Shown here one piece after another: positions 17,799 to 26,418 of a stretch of DNA of 64,000 bases. Numbering within the stretch: the first letter of the stretch is position 1; the number at the start of each line of letters is the position of its first letter. The translations under genes and the position numbers were made by a program. The stretch is taken from assembly GCF_900107375.1 (NCBI RefSeq), contig NZ_FNPT01000002.1, forward strand, positions 306,690 to 370,689, given 5' to 3'. The notes beneath the pieces are model-generated. The model saw only the letters and a program-made list of their open reading frames with translations, was not told the DNA's origin and made no database searches. This DNA comes from Lysobacter sp. yr284. Lineage in GTDB: Bacteria > Pseudomonadota > Gammaproteobacteria > Xanthomonadales > Xanthomonadaceae.

Positions 17799-18533
17799 AT
17801 GCGTCAGATCATCCTGGATACCGAAACCACCGGCCTGAGCTGGGAGCGCGGCAACCGCGTGGTCGAAATCGGCTGCGTCGAGTTCGTCGAGCGCCGCCCC
17901 ACCGGCCGCACCTACCACCAGTACATCAAGCCCGATTGCGACTTCGAGGCCGGCGCGCAGGAAGTCACCGGCCTGTCGCTGGAGCGGCTCGCCGGCGAGC
18001 CGCCGATGGAGCGGGTGGTCGAGGCGTTCCTGGAGTTCATCCGCGGCGCCGAGCTGATCATCCACAACGCGGCCTTCGACGTCGGCTTCCTCAACAACGA
18101 GCTGTCGATCTGCGGCGCGCAGTACGGCAAGCTCGCCGACCACGTCACCGGCATCGAAGACTCGCTGCTGATGGCGCGCCAGCGCTTCCCCGGCCAGCGC
18201 AACTCGCTCGACGCGCTGTGCAAGCGCCTGGGCGTGGACAACTCGCACCGCCAGCTGCACGGCGCGCTGCTCGACGCCCAGATCCTGGGCGAGGTCTACA
18301 TCGCGCTGACCTCGGGCCAGGAGGAGATCGGCTTCGGCGATCCGGCCGCGCTGGCGGCGCAGGACGGGCGGGTCAGCGTGCAGGTCGACCTGAGCGCGCC
18401 GCGTCCGCGGGTGGTGGTGCCGGCGGCGGAACTGGCCGCGCACCAGGCGCGGCTGGAGAAGCTGCGCAAGAAGGCCGGCAAGTGCGTATGGGACCTGGTC
18501 GATCCGCCGGTCGCGGTGGCTGCGGAGGCTTGA
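17799..18533 (+). CDS. dnaQ: DNA polymerase III epsilon subunit (3'-5' proofreading exonuclease)
   Basis: Proofreading subunit of the replicative polymerase core. The 244 residues carry the DEDDh catalytic set: Asp7 and Glu9 (ILDTETTG), Asp94 (NAAFDVGFL), His154 and Asp159 (SHRQLHGALLDAQIL). The C-terminal QVDLS-type stretch (SVQVDLSAPRP) may include the clamp- or alpha-binding tail. Head-to-tail after rnhA, as in most gammaproteobacteria. Confidence 0.97.
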   Translation: MRQIILDTETTGLSWERGNRVVEIGCVEFVERRPTGRTYHQYIKPDCDFEAGAQEVTGLSLERLAGEPPMERVVEAFLEFIRGAELIIHNAAFDVGFLNNELSICGAQYGKLADHVTGIEDSLLMARQRFPGQRNSLDALCKRLGVDNSHRQLHGALLDAQILGEVYIALTSGQEEIGFGDPAALAAQDGRVSVQVDLSAPRPRVVVPAAELAAHQARLEKLRKKAGKCVWDLVDPPVAVAAEA

Positions 18534-18634
18534 GGCGGGCGAGGGCGGGTTTTGCCGCCTTCGGTGTCGTGGTTGCGGTGTAAGCTGCGGGCCGCTTCGA
18601 TCTTGGTTTAGAGGGCGTTCGCTGCGCCTGAAAC

Positions 18635-18724
18635 AAAAGCGTCGGGCATGAAGGCCCTCCCACAAAGGCCGCAGCCCCGTCGAGGGCGGCTGTTGTGGGA
18701 GGGCCTTCAGGCCCGATGCTTTTC
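18635..18724. repeat. REPIN-like paired palindromic element, family B, copy 1
   Basis: Inverted arms AAAAGCGTCGGGCATGAAGG (18635, on to CCCTCCCACAA) and TTGTGGGAGGGCCTTCAGGC (18693, on to CCGATGCTTTT) flank a core of about 27 bases. A second copy is at 26908-26990. The stem plus T-run may also end dnaQ transcription. Confidence 0.75.
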
Positions 18725-18769
18725 GGTCCGATCGCCGCGCAATCAAGCTTGCGACGGCGTTCGCAGCGG

Positions 18770-18799
18770 CGCGGTCGCGGCTTGCGCCGCTCCTACAGG
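18770..18799. repeat. Single arm of family A palindromic repeat
   Basis: CGCGGTCGCGGCTTGCGCCG followed by CTCCTACAGG, identical to the right arm of the paired elements at 9, 11 and 52.7 kb, but no partner arm is found nearby. It lies just past the 3' end of the PP2C gene and may be a relic. Confidence 0.75.
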
Positions 18800-18821
18800 T
18801 AGTCCATGCGGCTGCGCGGCG

Positions 18822-19526
18822 TCAGTGGCTGCGCACCAGCACCACGGTGATGTTGTCCGAGCCGCCGCCGTCCAGCGCCGCGGCCACCAGCGAATCCACG
18901 CACTCCTGCGCGCTGCAGTCGTTGTGCGCCAGCACCCGCGCGATCGCGCGGTCGTCGACTTCCTCGGTCAGGCCGTCGCTGCACAGCAGCAGCTGTATGC
19001 CCGGGCGCAGTTCGCCGGTCATGGTCTCGACGTTGAGGTTGCGCGGGTCGGTCACGCCCAGGGCCTGGGTCACCACGCTGCGGTGCGGGTGGCTGCGCGC
19101 CTGCTCGTGGGTGATCACGCCGTTGGCGATGAGTTCCTGCACGTAGCTGTGGTCCTGCGAGAGCTGGGCCAGGTGGCCGTCGCGCCACAGGTAGACCCGG
19201 CTGTCGCCGACCCAGGCCACCTCGAAGCGGTTGCCGTTGATGCGCGCGGCGACCACGGTGGTGCCCATCGGCAAGGTGTCGTTGCGCCGGCGCGAGGTGC
19301 GGATGATCTCCTCGTCGGCGATGCGGATCGCCTGGGCCAGCGCCGCGCCGCCGCGCACTTCGCGCACGATCACCTCGCGCGCCAGCGCGCTGGCGACCTC
19401 GCCGTACTCGTGGCCGCCCATGCCGTCGGCGACCAGCCACAAGCCCAGCTCGCTGTCGCCGTAATAGGTGTCTTCGTTGAGTTCGCGGCGCAGGCCGACG
19501 TGCGTGAGGTGTCCGAATTCGATCAT
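18822..19526 (-). CDS. PP2C-family serine/threonine protein phosphatase
   Basis: Metal-dependent protein phosphatase of the PrpC/Stp type. The 234 residues have the expected motifs: TGxR-like VGLRRELNEDTYY (about 10-22), LVADGMGGHEYGEVAS (about 31-46), VAWVGDSRVYLW, LLLCSDGLTEEV and GGGSDNITVVLV near the end. These supply the metal-binding aspartates. It normally pairs with a serine/threonine kinase; none of that type is adjacent, so its substrate is unknown. Type VI secretion regulators also use this family, but no such genes are here. Confidence 0.9.
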   Translation of the reverse strand: MIEFGHLTHVGLRRELNEDTYYGDSELGLWLVADGMGGHEYGEVASALAREVIVREVRGGAALAQAIRIADEEIIRTSRRRNDTLPMGTTVVAARINGNRFEVAWVGDSRVYLWRDGHLAQLSQDHSYVQELIANGVITHEQARSHPHRSVVTQALGVTDPRNLNVETMTGELRPGIQLLLCSDGLTEEVDDRAIARVLAHNDCSAQECVDSLVAAALDGGGSDNITVVLVRSH

Positions 19527-19873
19527 CTGCCGGTCATGCCATTCGCGTCGTCGGGATCGCCACTGAAGGGGTATACGGAATCATCGCGAGCGAGCGGCCT
19601 AGTGGCAAGGAAAGCGTGATCCCTGCTGCGCTTCATGCATGAGCGGCGATGAAGGCCGCGTGTGCGCTGCAGCCGGTTCTCGCGCGCCCGGTGTCGCACT
19701 CGCCGCAGCGAGATTCGCCTGTTGCGGCAAAACCGGCGATGAAGCGATGCGCCCGCGCGGCCTGTGTCCAGGTCCCGCTGCGGCGATGTCGGGCGCGGCG
19801 GTGGCATGGACGCATGGACGAACACCGAAGGCGATGGATCGGGCGGGCGGCGCGCAGGACGCCGGAAAACGAA
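19527..19873. other. Intergenic stretch between PP2C and tRNA-Ser
   Basis: About 350 bases without a supported gene. It contains the upstream region of the PP2C gene. I see no RNA fold or repeat beyond the terminator that follows. Confidence 0.4.
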
Positions 19874-19894
19874 ACGGGCCCGCGAGGGGCCCGT
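19866..19894 (-). terminator. Terminator of tRNA-Ser(CGA)
   Basis: On the minus strand, stem ACGGGCCC / GGGCCCGT is followed by TTCGTTTT. It begins about 13 bases after the encoded CCA of the tRNA. Confidence 0.85.
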
Positions 19895-19906
19895 TGCGTC
19901 TGTATC

Positions 19907-19997
<91 letters not shown>

Positions 19998-20174
19998 GGG
20001 TGCAGTCGAGCCGCGTATGTTACGGGTTGCCGCGTGCGGGAGCAAGCAGCGCGTTCGCGTTCGCGCTCCCTGCGCGCCGCCCCCGGCCGCGGCGCCCCGG
20101 CTGCGAGGGCAAAGCCGCCGCTGCGGCGCAGGGCTACACTAGCGTCCCCTCACGTTATCGAGACGGTCGCGCCC

Positions 20175-20579
20175 ATGTCCGAAATCCTGGTCCCGGTGTC
20201 CTTCGGCGAACTGCTGGACAAGATCGCCATCCTGCAGATCAAGTCCGAGCGCATGAGCGACGAGGCCAAGCTGGCCAACGTGCGCGCCGAACTGACCGCG
20301 CTGGAGCGCACCTGGATGGCGCACCCGGCCGCCGGCGGCGACATCGTGCGCCTGCGCGCCGAGCTCAAGGCGGTCAACGAGCGGCTGTGGGTGATCGAGG
20401 ACGACATCCGGGTCAAGGAAAAGCGCCAGGAGTTCGACGACGAATTCATCCGCCTGGCGCGCTCGGTCTATGTCGAGAACGACGTGCGCGCGCGGGTCAA
20501 GAAGGAGATCAACCTGGCCCTGGGCTCGACCTACGTGGAAGAGAAGTCCTACCAGGACTACGGCACCGGCCCGGTCTGA
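20175..20579 (+). CDS. DUF6165 family protein
   Basis: A 134-residue soluble, charged protein: MSEILVPVSFGELLDKIAIL, then heptad-like helices (about 15-110) with KSERMSDEAKLANVRAEL and ERLWVIEDDIRVKEKRQEFD. It ends EEKSYQDYGTGPV. It matches what I recall of DUF6165, a short family of unknown function often found near LPS core glycosyltransferases; here a GT9 gene and kdkA follow within 2 kb. The ATG at 20175 is preferred because the conserved start MSEILVPVSFGEL follows. No membrane segment or catalytic motif is visible. Confidence 0.75.
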   Translation: MSEILVPVSFGELLDKIAILQIKSERMSDEAKLANVRAELTALERTWMAHPAAGGDIVRLRAELKAVNERLWVIEDDIRVKEKRQEFDDEFIRLARSVYVENDVRARVKKEINLALGSTYVEEKSYQDYGTGPV

Positions 20580-20628
20580 GGCCGTGGCCGACGGCGACGG
20601 CCGCGGGCCCGCGCCGCCGGCCTGAGCC

Positions 20629-21183
20629 TCAGCCGCGCGCCGACAGGCGCGCGCGCACGTCCATCAGCGCGAAGCCGAGCAGGTTGAGCCCGCGCCAGCG
20701 TTCCGGCCGGGTCGCGTCGGCGTGGTCGGCGGCCAGGCCGATGCCCCAGACCGCATCGACCGGGCTGGCCTCGACCAGCACCTTGCCGGCGGTGGCCTGC
20801 AGGAACTCGCCCAGCGGCGGGTGCTGGCCGAACTTGGCGAGATTGCCGGCGACCACCAGGCCGTAGCGATGCTCCCGCCAGCGGTTCTCGTCGAAGCCGG
20901 CGATCTTGCGTCCCAGCGCCTTGGCCGCGGCCGGGTCGTCGCTGGCGCGGATGCGCGCGGCGATGGCCTGGTCGCCGAACAAGCGCGCCTTGCCCGCCAT
21001 CATCCAGTGCTCGGCGCTGGCGTAGCGCTCGCCGTCGATCTCGAATGCGGCCGGGTACCACTGGCTGAAGCAGCTTTTGCCGACCTCGCCGGGCCGGGCG
21101 CGGTGGCCCCAGAAGCACAGGTAGTCGAAGCGGGCGCCGGCGCTTGCGGCGGCGACGAGCGGGTCGAGCGAAAGCGGGAGCAT
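20629..21183 (-). CDS. NADAR family protein (YbiA-like N-glycosidase)
   Basis: A 184-residue NADAR-domain protein. Family members such as E. coli YbiA act on riboflavin-pathway intermediates or ADP-ribosylated molecules. Visible motifs are FWGHRARPGEVGKSCFSQWY (about 24-43), the YASAEHWMMAGKARLFGD core (about 54-71), RYGLVVAGNLAKFGQHPPL and the final DAVWGIGLAADH and RGLNLLGFALMDVR. These are the conserved ends of the fold. It lies 49 bases from the GT9 gene on the same strand. NADAR proteins also occur in phage defence, but here it looks like a lone housekeeping copy. Confidence 0.85.
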   Translation of the reverse strand: MLPLSLDPLVAAASAGARFDYLCFWGHRARPGEVGKSCFSQWYPAAFEIDGERYASAEHWMMAGKARLFGDQAIAARIRASDDPAAAKALGRKIAGFDENRWREHRYGLVVAGNLAKFGQHPPLGEFLQATAGKVLVEASPVDAVWGIGLAADHADATRPERWRGLNLLGFALMDVRARLSARG

Positions 21184-21232
21184 GGGGCGGGATTCCTGTC
21201 GATCGCCCTGGCCAGGGCGCGGGGGCGGCGGC

Positions 21233-22324
21233 TCAGCGTCCGGGATGGTCGGCGCGGTAGCGCTCGAACGCGGCGATGCCGTCCTCGACCGCGATCAGGT
21301 CCATGACCCCGTCGTGCTCGATCTTGGTGCCCCAGGCGACCTGCGCGGCCGGTTTGCCCAGGTACTTGCGCGCGGCGTCGTCGTAGCGGTCGGCGCAGTA
21401 GCGCAGGTCGCTGTAGGGGCCGCTGCGCGCCGGGTTGCTGGCCGCGTGCAGGCCCAGCACCTTGGTGCCCATGGCGTTGGCGATGTGCATCGGGCCGGAA
21501 TCCGGGGTCATCAGCAACTGGCCGCGTTCGAGCAGCGCCGGCAGTTGCTTGAGCGTGTCCTTGCCGACCAGGTCGAGCGCGCCGTGGCGCATCGCCGCGA
21601 GGATGGCGTCGGTGGTGTCGCGTTCGAGCTGGCTGCGGCCGCCGCACATCACCACCCGCCAGCCGAGCCCGGCGGCGTGGTCGGCGACCGCGGCGTAGCG
21701 CTCGGGGCGCCAGTTGCGCAGGGTGTGGCTGGAGCACGGCGAGACCAGCAGGGTCGGGGCGCCGTCCTGCGGCCACTGCGCGCGCGCCCACTCGCGGGCC
21801 TCGTCGGGCACCGGCAGGTCCCACACCACCTCGGTCTGGCGCAGGCCCAGCGGTTCGCAGAAGCTGCCGATCGCGTCGAGCACGTGGATGCCGGGCCGGT
21901 CGGGGATGCGCTCGTTGACGAACAGGCCGTGCAGGTCCTTGGAGCGCGAGCGGTCGTAGCCGATCCGCCGGGTCGCCGGGACGAACGCCGACAGCAGGTT
22001 GGCGCGCGCGGCGACCTGCATCTGCAGCAGCGCGTCGAAGCGCCCGTCCGGCAGGCCGCGCTCGCGCAGGCCGCGGCGCAGCGCGCGCATGCCGGCCCAG
22101 CCGCTTTTCTTGTCGTATTCGATGAAGTCCACGCCGTCCAGGCCTTCGAGCAGGCGGCGTTCGCCCTTGCCGATGATCCAGGCGATCGACGCCTGCGGCC
22201 GGGCCTTGCGCAGGGTGCGCACCAGCGGGACCACGTGGGTGACGTCGCCCAGCGCCGACAGGCGCAGCAGGCACAGCGTGGGGGCGGGTCGCAAAGTCGA
22301 AGCGGGCAGGGTCGATTGGTTCAC
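21233..22324 (-). CDS. Glycosyltransferase family 9 (heptosyltransferase-like)
   Basis: Probably adds an ADP-heptose-derived sugar in LPS core assembly. The 363 residues have the GT9 start LRLSALGDVTHVVPLVRTL (about 20-38), the mid-protein VSPCSSHTLRNWRPERYAAV, and the acceptor/donor motif TPDSGPMHIANAMGTKVLGL (about 255-274). The last is the hallmark of heptosyltransferases I/II. It faces kdkA with only 22 bases between the start codons, so both genes probably work on the inner core. Whether it corresponds to WaaC or another core enzyme cannot be told. Confidence 0.87.
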   Translation of the reverse strand: MNQSTLPASTLRPAPTLCLLRLSALGDVTHVVPLVRTLRKARPQASIAWIIGKGERRLLEGLDGVDFIEYDKKSGWAGMRALRRGLRERGLPDGRFDALLQMQVAARANLLSAFVPATRRIGYDRSRSKDLHGLFVNERIPDRPGIHVLDAIGSFCEPLGLRQTEVVWDLPVPDEAREWARAQWPQDGAPTLLVSPCSSHTLRNWRPERYAAVADHAAGLGWRVVMCGGRSQLERDTTDAILAAMRHGALDLVGKDTLKQLPALLERGQLLMTPDSGPMHIANAMGTKVLGLHAASNPARSGPYSDLRYCADRYDDAARKYLGKPAAQVAWGTKIEHDGVMDLIAVEDGIAAFERYRADHPGR

Positions 22325-22346
22325 GTGACTTGTTAGACTCGGACGG

Positions 22347-23096
22347 ATGACGGGTTATGACGCCGCCGAGGGACTGACGCCGTACCGCGACGACAGCGGC
22401 TACGGAGCGATTCTGTTCGACCGCGCACGGGTGCAGCAAGCCGCGCCGGAATGGTTCGCGCCCGGACACTGGGGCGCGCAGGCGCGGCCGGTGGACAGCG
22501 GCGGCCGCGGCGGGGCCTGGTTCGTGGACGCGCCGTTCGGCCGCGCGGTGCTGCGCCGCTACCTGCGCGGCGGCCTGGTCGCGCGCTTCAACCGCGACCG
22601 CTACTGGTGGCGCGGCGGCGACCGCACCCGCAGCTTCGCCGAATTCCGCCTGACCCGCGAGGCCGCCCGCCGCGGCCTGCCGGTGCCGGCGCCGATCGCC
22701 GCGCTGTACCGGCGCGAAGGCCTGCACTACCGCGCCGCGATCCTGGTCGCGCGGCTCGACGACGTGCGCTCGCTGGCCGACCGCGCCGCGGTCGCCGGCG
22801 ACGGCGCGCCGTGGGAGGAAACCGGCCGGCTGGTCGCCCGCTGCCACCGCGCCGGGCTCGACCACGCCGACCTCAACGCCACCAACCTGCTGTTCGACGC
22901 CGCCGGCCGCGGCTGGGTGATCGACCTGGACCGCGGCCAGTTCCGCATTCCCGCGACCGGCTGGCGCGAGCGCAACCTCGCCCGGCTCAAGCGTTCGCTG
23001 CTGAAATTGCGCGGGCAGCGGCCGCCGGCCGAGGTCGAACGCGATTTCGCCCGATTGCGCGCGGCCTATGACCGCGCCTGGGAACGTGGTTACTGA
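22347..23096 (+). CDS. kdkA: 3-deoxy-D-manno-octulosonic acid kinase
   Basis: Phosphorylates O-4 of Kdo in the LPS inner core, using ATP at the inner membrane. The 249-residue protein has the small-kinase fold: [20 protein letters not shown] (about 67-86, ATP-binding Lys replaced by Arg-rich loop as in this family). The catalytic loop is [18 protein letters not shown] (about 170-187), with the metal-binding VIDLDRGQF (about 190-198). Close divergence from the GT9 gene fits LPS core synthesis. A hairpin at 23106-23124 follows the stop. Confidence 0.9.
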   Translation: MTGYDAAEGLTPYRDDSGYGAILFDRARVQQAAPEWFAPGHWGAQARPVDSGGRGGAWFVDAPFGRAVLRRYLRGGLVARFNRDRYWWRGGDRTRSFAEFRLTREAARRGLPVPAPIAALYRREGLHYRAAILVARLDDVRSLADRAAVAGDGAPWEETGRLVARCHRAGLDHADLNATNLLFDAAGRGWVIDLDRGQFRIPATGWRERNLARLKRSLLKLRGQRPPAEVERDFARLRAAYDRAWERGY

Positions 23097-23105
23097 GTAG
23101 GCGTC

Positions 23106-23124
23106 GCCGCTGCTGCGCAGCGGC
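23106..23124 (+). terminator. Hairpin after kdkA
   Basis: Stem GCCGCTGC / GCAGCGGC with loop TGC, 10 bases after the kdkA stop. No T-run follows, so intrinsic termination is uncertain. Confidence 0.4.
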
Positions 23125-23179
23125 ACAATCAACACGAACCGGCGCGCGCCGGGCGATCGGATGCTGGAAGGGGGGCTCA

Positions 23180-23938
23180 ATGACTTGGCGGCTGCGTCTG
23201 CACGGTGTCGGCAATGCGTCGGCGGTGGAACTGGGATCGGCGATGGCGACGCTGGAACGCGACGGCGAGCCGTGGCTGACCATCGACTGCGGCGGCGAAG
23301 GCCTGACCGCGTTCCTGCGCCACTACGGGCGCATGCCCGAGGCGGTGTTCCTCACCCATGCGCACATGGACCACATCGCCGGCTTCGAGCGCCTGTTCGT
23401 GGCCCATTACTTCGATCCGGACCGGCGCGGCAAGGTCCGGCTGTACCTTCCCGCGCCGCTGGTGCCGCTGCTGCAGCAGCGCGTGGCCGACTACCCCAAC
23501 GTGCTCGCCGAGGGCGGGGTGAACTTCTGGGATGCGTTCCAGTTGGTGCCGGTCAGCGGCCACTTCTGGCACCGGGGCCTGCGCATGGAGGTGTTCCCGG
23601 TGCGCCACCACTGGCCCGACAGCGCGTTCGGCCTGCGCCTGCGCGGCAGCGCGGTGTGGACCGGCGACACCCGGCCGATCCCGGAGATGCTGGCCCGGTT
23701 CGCCGACGAAGGCGAACTGATCGCGCACGATTGCGCCCTGCACGGCAATCCGTCCCACAGCGGCATCGAGGACCTGGAACGCGAATACCCGCCGGCGCTG
23801 CTGAACCGCTGTGTGCTCTATCACTACGCCAGCGCCGGGGAAGGCGACGCGCTGGCCGCGCGGGGGTATCGTGTCGGCAGGCCCGGCGAGGCCATCGACC
23901 TGGCCGACCCCACTGCCGCACAGGTGCCGCCTTCGTGA
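23180..23938 (+). CDS. MBL-fold metallo-hydrolase (RNase Z-like)
   Basis: A 252-residue metallo-beta-lactamase-fold enzyme. The zinc motif FLTHAHMDHIAGFE has His60, His62, Asp64 and His65. Further ligands are likely HHWPDSAFGLRLRGSAVWTG (GD loop: WTGDTRPIPEM) and LIAHDCALHGNPSHSGIEDL. The architecture resembles RNase Z/arylsulfatase-like members, but the tRNase exosite is not evident, so the substrate is unknown. GGAGGG-like purines (AAGGGGGG) precede the ATG. The stop overlaps the moaA GTG (GTGA), making it the first gene of the molybdopterin operon. Confidence 0.83.
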   Translation: MTWRLRLHGVGNASAVELGSAMATLERDGEPWLTIDCGGEGLTAFLRHYGRMPEAVFLTHAHMDHIAGFERLFVAHYFDPDRRGKVRLYLPAPLVPLLQQRVADYPNVLAEGGVNFWDAFQLVPVSGHFWHRGLRMEVFPVRHHWPDSAFGLRLRGSAVWTGDTRPIPEMLARFADEGELIAHDCALHGNPSHSGIEDLEREYPPALLNRCVLYHYASAGEGDALAARGYRVGRPGEAIDLADPTAAQVPPS

Positions 23939-24975
23939 ATGCCGCTGCCGACCGCCTCGTCCCGCTCGCCGCGCCCGATCCGCGCGATCGCCGCGGCCGG
24001 CCGTTGCGGGACCTGAGGCTGTCGCTGATCGAGGCCTGCAATTTCCGTTGCCCCTACTGCATGCCGGCCGAGCGCGTGGCCGACGACTACGGCCTGGACG
24101 CGGCCTCGCGGCTGAGCTTCGACCAGATCGAGACCCTGGTGCGCGGCTTCGTCCGCGTCGGCGTGCGCAAGCTGCGCCTGACCGGCGGCGAGCCGCTGCT
24201 GCGCAAGGGCCTGCCGGAACTGATCGCGCGCCTGGCCCGGATCGACGGCCTCGACGACCTGGCCCTGACCACCAACGGCTCGCTGCTGGCGCGACAGGCG
24301 CGCGCATTGCGCGAGGCCGGGCTGCGCCGGTTGACGGTGAGCCTGGACGCGCTCGACGCCGACGCGTTCCGGCGCCTGTCCGGCGGCCGCGGCGAGGTCG
24401 CGCAGGTGCTGGCCGGGATCGAGGCCGCGCGCGCGGCAGGGTTCGGGCCGCTGAAGATCAATTGCGTGGTCCAGCGCGGCGTCAATGAGGATCAAGTGCT
24501 GCCGCTGGCCGCGCATTTCCGCGGCAGCGGCGACGTGCTGCGCTTCATCGAGTACATGGACGTGGGCAACTGCAACGGCTGGGACGTGCGCGGGGTGGTG
24601 AGTTCGCAGCAGCTGCGCGACGCCATCGACGCGCGCTGGCCGCTGCGCGCGCTGGATGCGCAGTACCGCGGCGAGGTCGCTTCGCGCTACGCCTATCGCG
24701 ACGGCGCCGGCGAGATCGGCTTCGTGTCCTCGATCAGCGCGCCGTTCTGCGGCGACTGCCACCGCGCGCGGGTGTCCGCCGACGGCCGCCTGTACACCTG
24801 CCTGTTCGCCGCCGAAGGCAGCGACCTGCGCGAGGCGCTGGCCGGCGGCGAGACCGCGCTGGCCGAGCGCGTGGCGGCGCTGTGGCGCGGCCGCAACGAC
24901 CGCTACAGCGAACTGCGCGCGGCCGATGCGCCGCGGCCGAAGCGGCATGTGGAAATGTTCCTGATCGGCGGTTGA
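23935..24975 (+). CDS. moaA: GTP 3',8-cyclase MoaA
   Basis: Radical SAM enzyme that starts molybdopterin synthesis by cyclising GTP. From the GTG start it is 346 residues. The N-terminal cluster motif is CNFRCPYC (Cys35, Cys39, Cys42). Motifs [11 protein letters not shown] and TTNGSLL follow. The second cluster is [20 protein letters not shown] then YTCLF near the C-terminus. The chain ends in Gly-Gly, needed for activity in known MoaA proteins. GTG is chosen because it overlaps the upstream stop and the conserved region begins about 25 residues later. Confidence 0.96.
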   Translation: MNAAADRLVPLAAPDPRDRRGRPLRDLRLSLIEACNFRCPYCMPAERVADDYGLDAASRLSFDQIETLVRGFVRVGVRKLRLTGGEPLLRKGLPELIARLARIDGLDDLALTTNGSLLARQARALREAGLRRLTVSLDALDADAFRRLSGGRGEVAQVLAGIEAARAAGFGPLKINCVVQRGVNEDQVLPLAAHFRGSGDVLRFIEYMDVGNCNGWDVRGVVSSQQLRDAIDARWPLRALDAQYRGEVASRYAYRDGAGEIGFVSSISAPFCGDCHRARVSADGRLYTCLFAAEGSDLREALAGGETALAERVAALWRGRNDRYSELRAADAPRPKRHVEMFLIGG

Positions 24976-24980
24976 GCGGC

Positions 24981-25676
24981 GTGGCGACGGCGGAACTGGG
25001 CGACTCATTGGACCGGCGCGGCTTCGCGCAATGGCCCGGCGCGATCGGGCCGGCGCAACTCGACGCGCTGTGCGCGCAGCCGGCGGTGGCCGCGGCGGCG
25101 GACGCGGACGCCGGCGACCGCGAACTGCTGCGCGAGCGCTGGTGCGGCGAACTGGCCGCGCTGCTGCGCGCGCGGCTGGCGGCGGCGGGCCTGCTGGCGG
25201 CGGACGCGGTGGCGGCGCAGTGCACCTTGTTCCGCAAGAGCGCGTCGCGCAACTGGAAAGTGACGCTGCACCAGGATCTGTCGATCCCGGTGGCGGCGCC
25301 GGCGGACGATCCGCGGCTGCAGGCCTGGTCGCGCAAGCGCGGCCGGCATTTCGTCCAGCCGCCGGCGGAGTTGCTGCAGCGCCTGCTGGCGGTGCGCCTG
25401 CACCTGGACGACTGCGGCGCCGGCGACGGCCCGCTGCGGGTGGTGGCCGGCTCGCACCGCCACGGCCGGCTCGATGCGGCCGCGGCGCAGGCGCTGCGCG
25501 CGGCCCACGGCGAGACGGCGTGCACCGCAGCGCGCGGCGATCTGCTTATCATGCGGCCGTTGCTGCTGCACGCCTCGTCCAAGGCGACCCGGCCCGAGGG
25601 GCGGCGGCGCGTCCTGCATTTCCTGTTCGGCCCGCGCGAGATCGGCTACTCGCTGCACTGGAGCACCGCGATTTGA
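24981..25676 (+). CDS. Phytanoyl-CoA dioxygenase (PhyH)-like protein
   Basis: A 231-residue protein resembling Fe(II)/2-oxoglutarate dioxygenases of the PhyH family. Visible are [11 protein letters not shown] (His-x-Asp iron ligands, about 95-105), [20 protein letters not shown] (about 137-156) and [20 protein letters not shown] with the distal His and [10 protein letters not shown]. Many family members hydroxylate small molecules. It sits between moaA and moaC; its stop overlaps the moaC TTG. The start is GTG at 24981; a TTG at 24972 that overlaps the moaA stop is equally possible. Why a dioxygenase is embedded in a molybdopterin operon is unknown. Confidence 0.78.
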   Translation: MATAELGDSLDRRGFAQWPGAIGPAQLDALCAQPAVAAAADADAGDRELLRERWCGELAALLRARLAAAGLLAADAVAAQCTLFRKSASRNWKVTLHQDLSIPVAAPADDPRLQAWSRKRGRHFVQPPAELLQRLLAVRLHLDDCGAGDGPLRVVAGSHRHGRLDAAAAQALRAAHGETACTAARGDLLIMRPLLLHASSKATRPEGRRRVLHFLFGPREIGYSLHWSTAI

Positions 25677-26173
25677 ACGCCAAACCGACCCTGACCCATC
25701 TCGATCGCGCCGGCCGCCCGGCGATGGTCGACGTCGGCGCCAAGCCGGTCACCGCGCGCGCCGCGGTGGCGCGCTGCCGGGTGCGCTTTCCCGCCGCGGT
25801 GGCCGCGCAATTGCGCGCCAGCGGCATGAGCAGCAAGAAGGGCGCGGTGATCGACACCGCCATCGTCGCCGGCACGATGGCGGTCAAGCGCACCCACGAG
25901 CTGATTCCGTTCTGCCACCCGCTGCCGATTGACGGCTGCCGTTTCGCCGTGGATTGGGAAAGCGAAAACGCGCTGTCGATCGAATGCGAGGTGCGCACCA
26001 CCCACCGCACCGGCGTGGAGATGGAAGCGCTGACCGGCGCCACCGTCGCCGCGCTGACCGTCTACGACATGTGCAAGGCCCTGTCCCACGCCATCGTCAT
26101 CGGCCCGGCGAAACTGGCCGGCAAGCGCGGCGGCAAGCGCGATTTCGGCGCGATCGCGGGGAAGGGCGCATGA
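25673..26173 (+). CDS. moaC: Cyclic pyranopterin monophosphate synthase MoaC
   Basis: Second step of molybdopterin synthesis, converting the MoaA product to cPMP. It is 166 residues with the TTG start at 25673, which overlaps the upstream stop (TTGA). That start gives the expected [20 protein letters not shown] beginning seen in MoaC. Core motifs are [20 protein letters not shown] (about 67-86) and [20 protein letters not shown] with YDMCKAL. The catalytic Lys is probably in [16 protein letters not shown] later ATG (25724) would remove conserved residues. Confidence 0.95.
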   Translation: MNAKPTLTHLDRAGRPAMVDVGAKPVTARAAVARCRVRFPAAVAAQLRASGMSSKKGAVIDTAIVAGTMAVKRTHELIPFCHPLPIDGCRFAVDWESENALSIECEVRTTHRTGVEMEALTGATVAALTVYDMCKALSHAIVIGPAKLAGKRGGKRDFGAIAGKGA

Positions 26174-26415
26174 GCACGCTGACCGTGCTGTATTTCGCCA
26201 GCCTGCGCGACGCCGCCGGCGCCGCCAGCGAAACCGTCGAGGCGGCCGCGGCGCGCGACCTGCGCGGCCTGTACGAGGCGCTGCGCGCGCGCCACGGCTT
26301 CGTGCTGCCGGTCGAACGCCTGCGGGTGGCGGTGGACGGCGCGTTCGCGCGCTGGGACGAGGCGCCGCGCGCGGGCAGCGAGGTCGCCTTCATCCCGCCG
26401 GTGTCGGGAGGCTGA
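26170..26415 (+). CDS. moaD: Molybdopterin synthase sulfur carrier subunit MoaD
   Basis: Ubiquitin-like small subunit whose C-terminal glycine is thiocarboxylated and donates sulfur to cPMP. The protein is 81 residues: [15 protein letters not shown] at the start and [11 protein letters not shown] at the end, with the required Gly-Gly. Overlaps moaC by ATGA and is followed by moaE after 3 bases. Confidence 0.95.
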   Translation: MSTLTVLYFASLRDAAGAASETVEAAAARDLRGLYEALRARHGFVLPVERLRVAVDGAFARWDEAPRAGSEVAFIPPVSGG

Positions 26416-26418
26416 GCG

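Noticed and set aside
18822-19526. PP2C phosphatase as a sign of a type VI secretion locus
   Set aside because: No FHA, kinase, or Tss/Hcp/Vgr genes are nearby.
20629-21183. NADAR gene as part of an anti-phage system
   Set aside because: NADAR domains occur in defence loci, but here neighbours are LPS and housekeeping genes and no ADP-ribosyltransferase partner is present.
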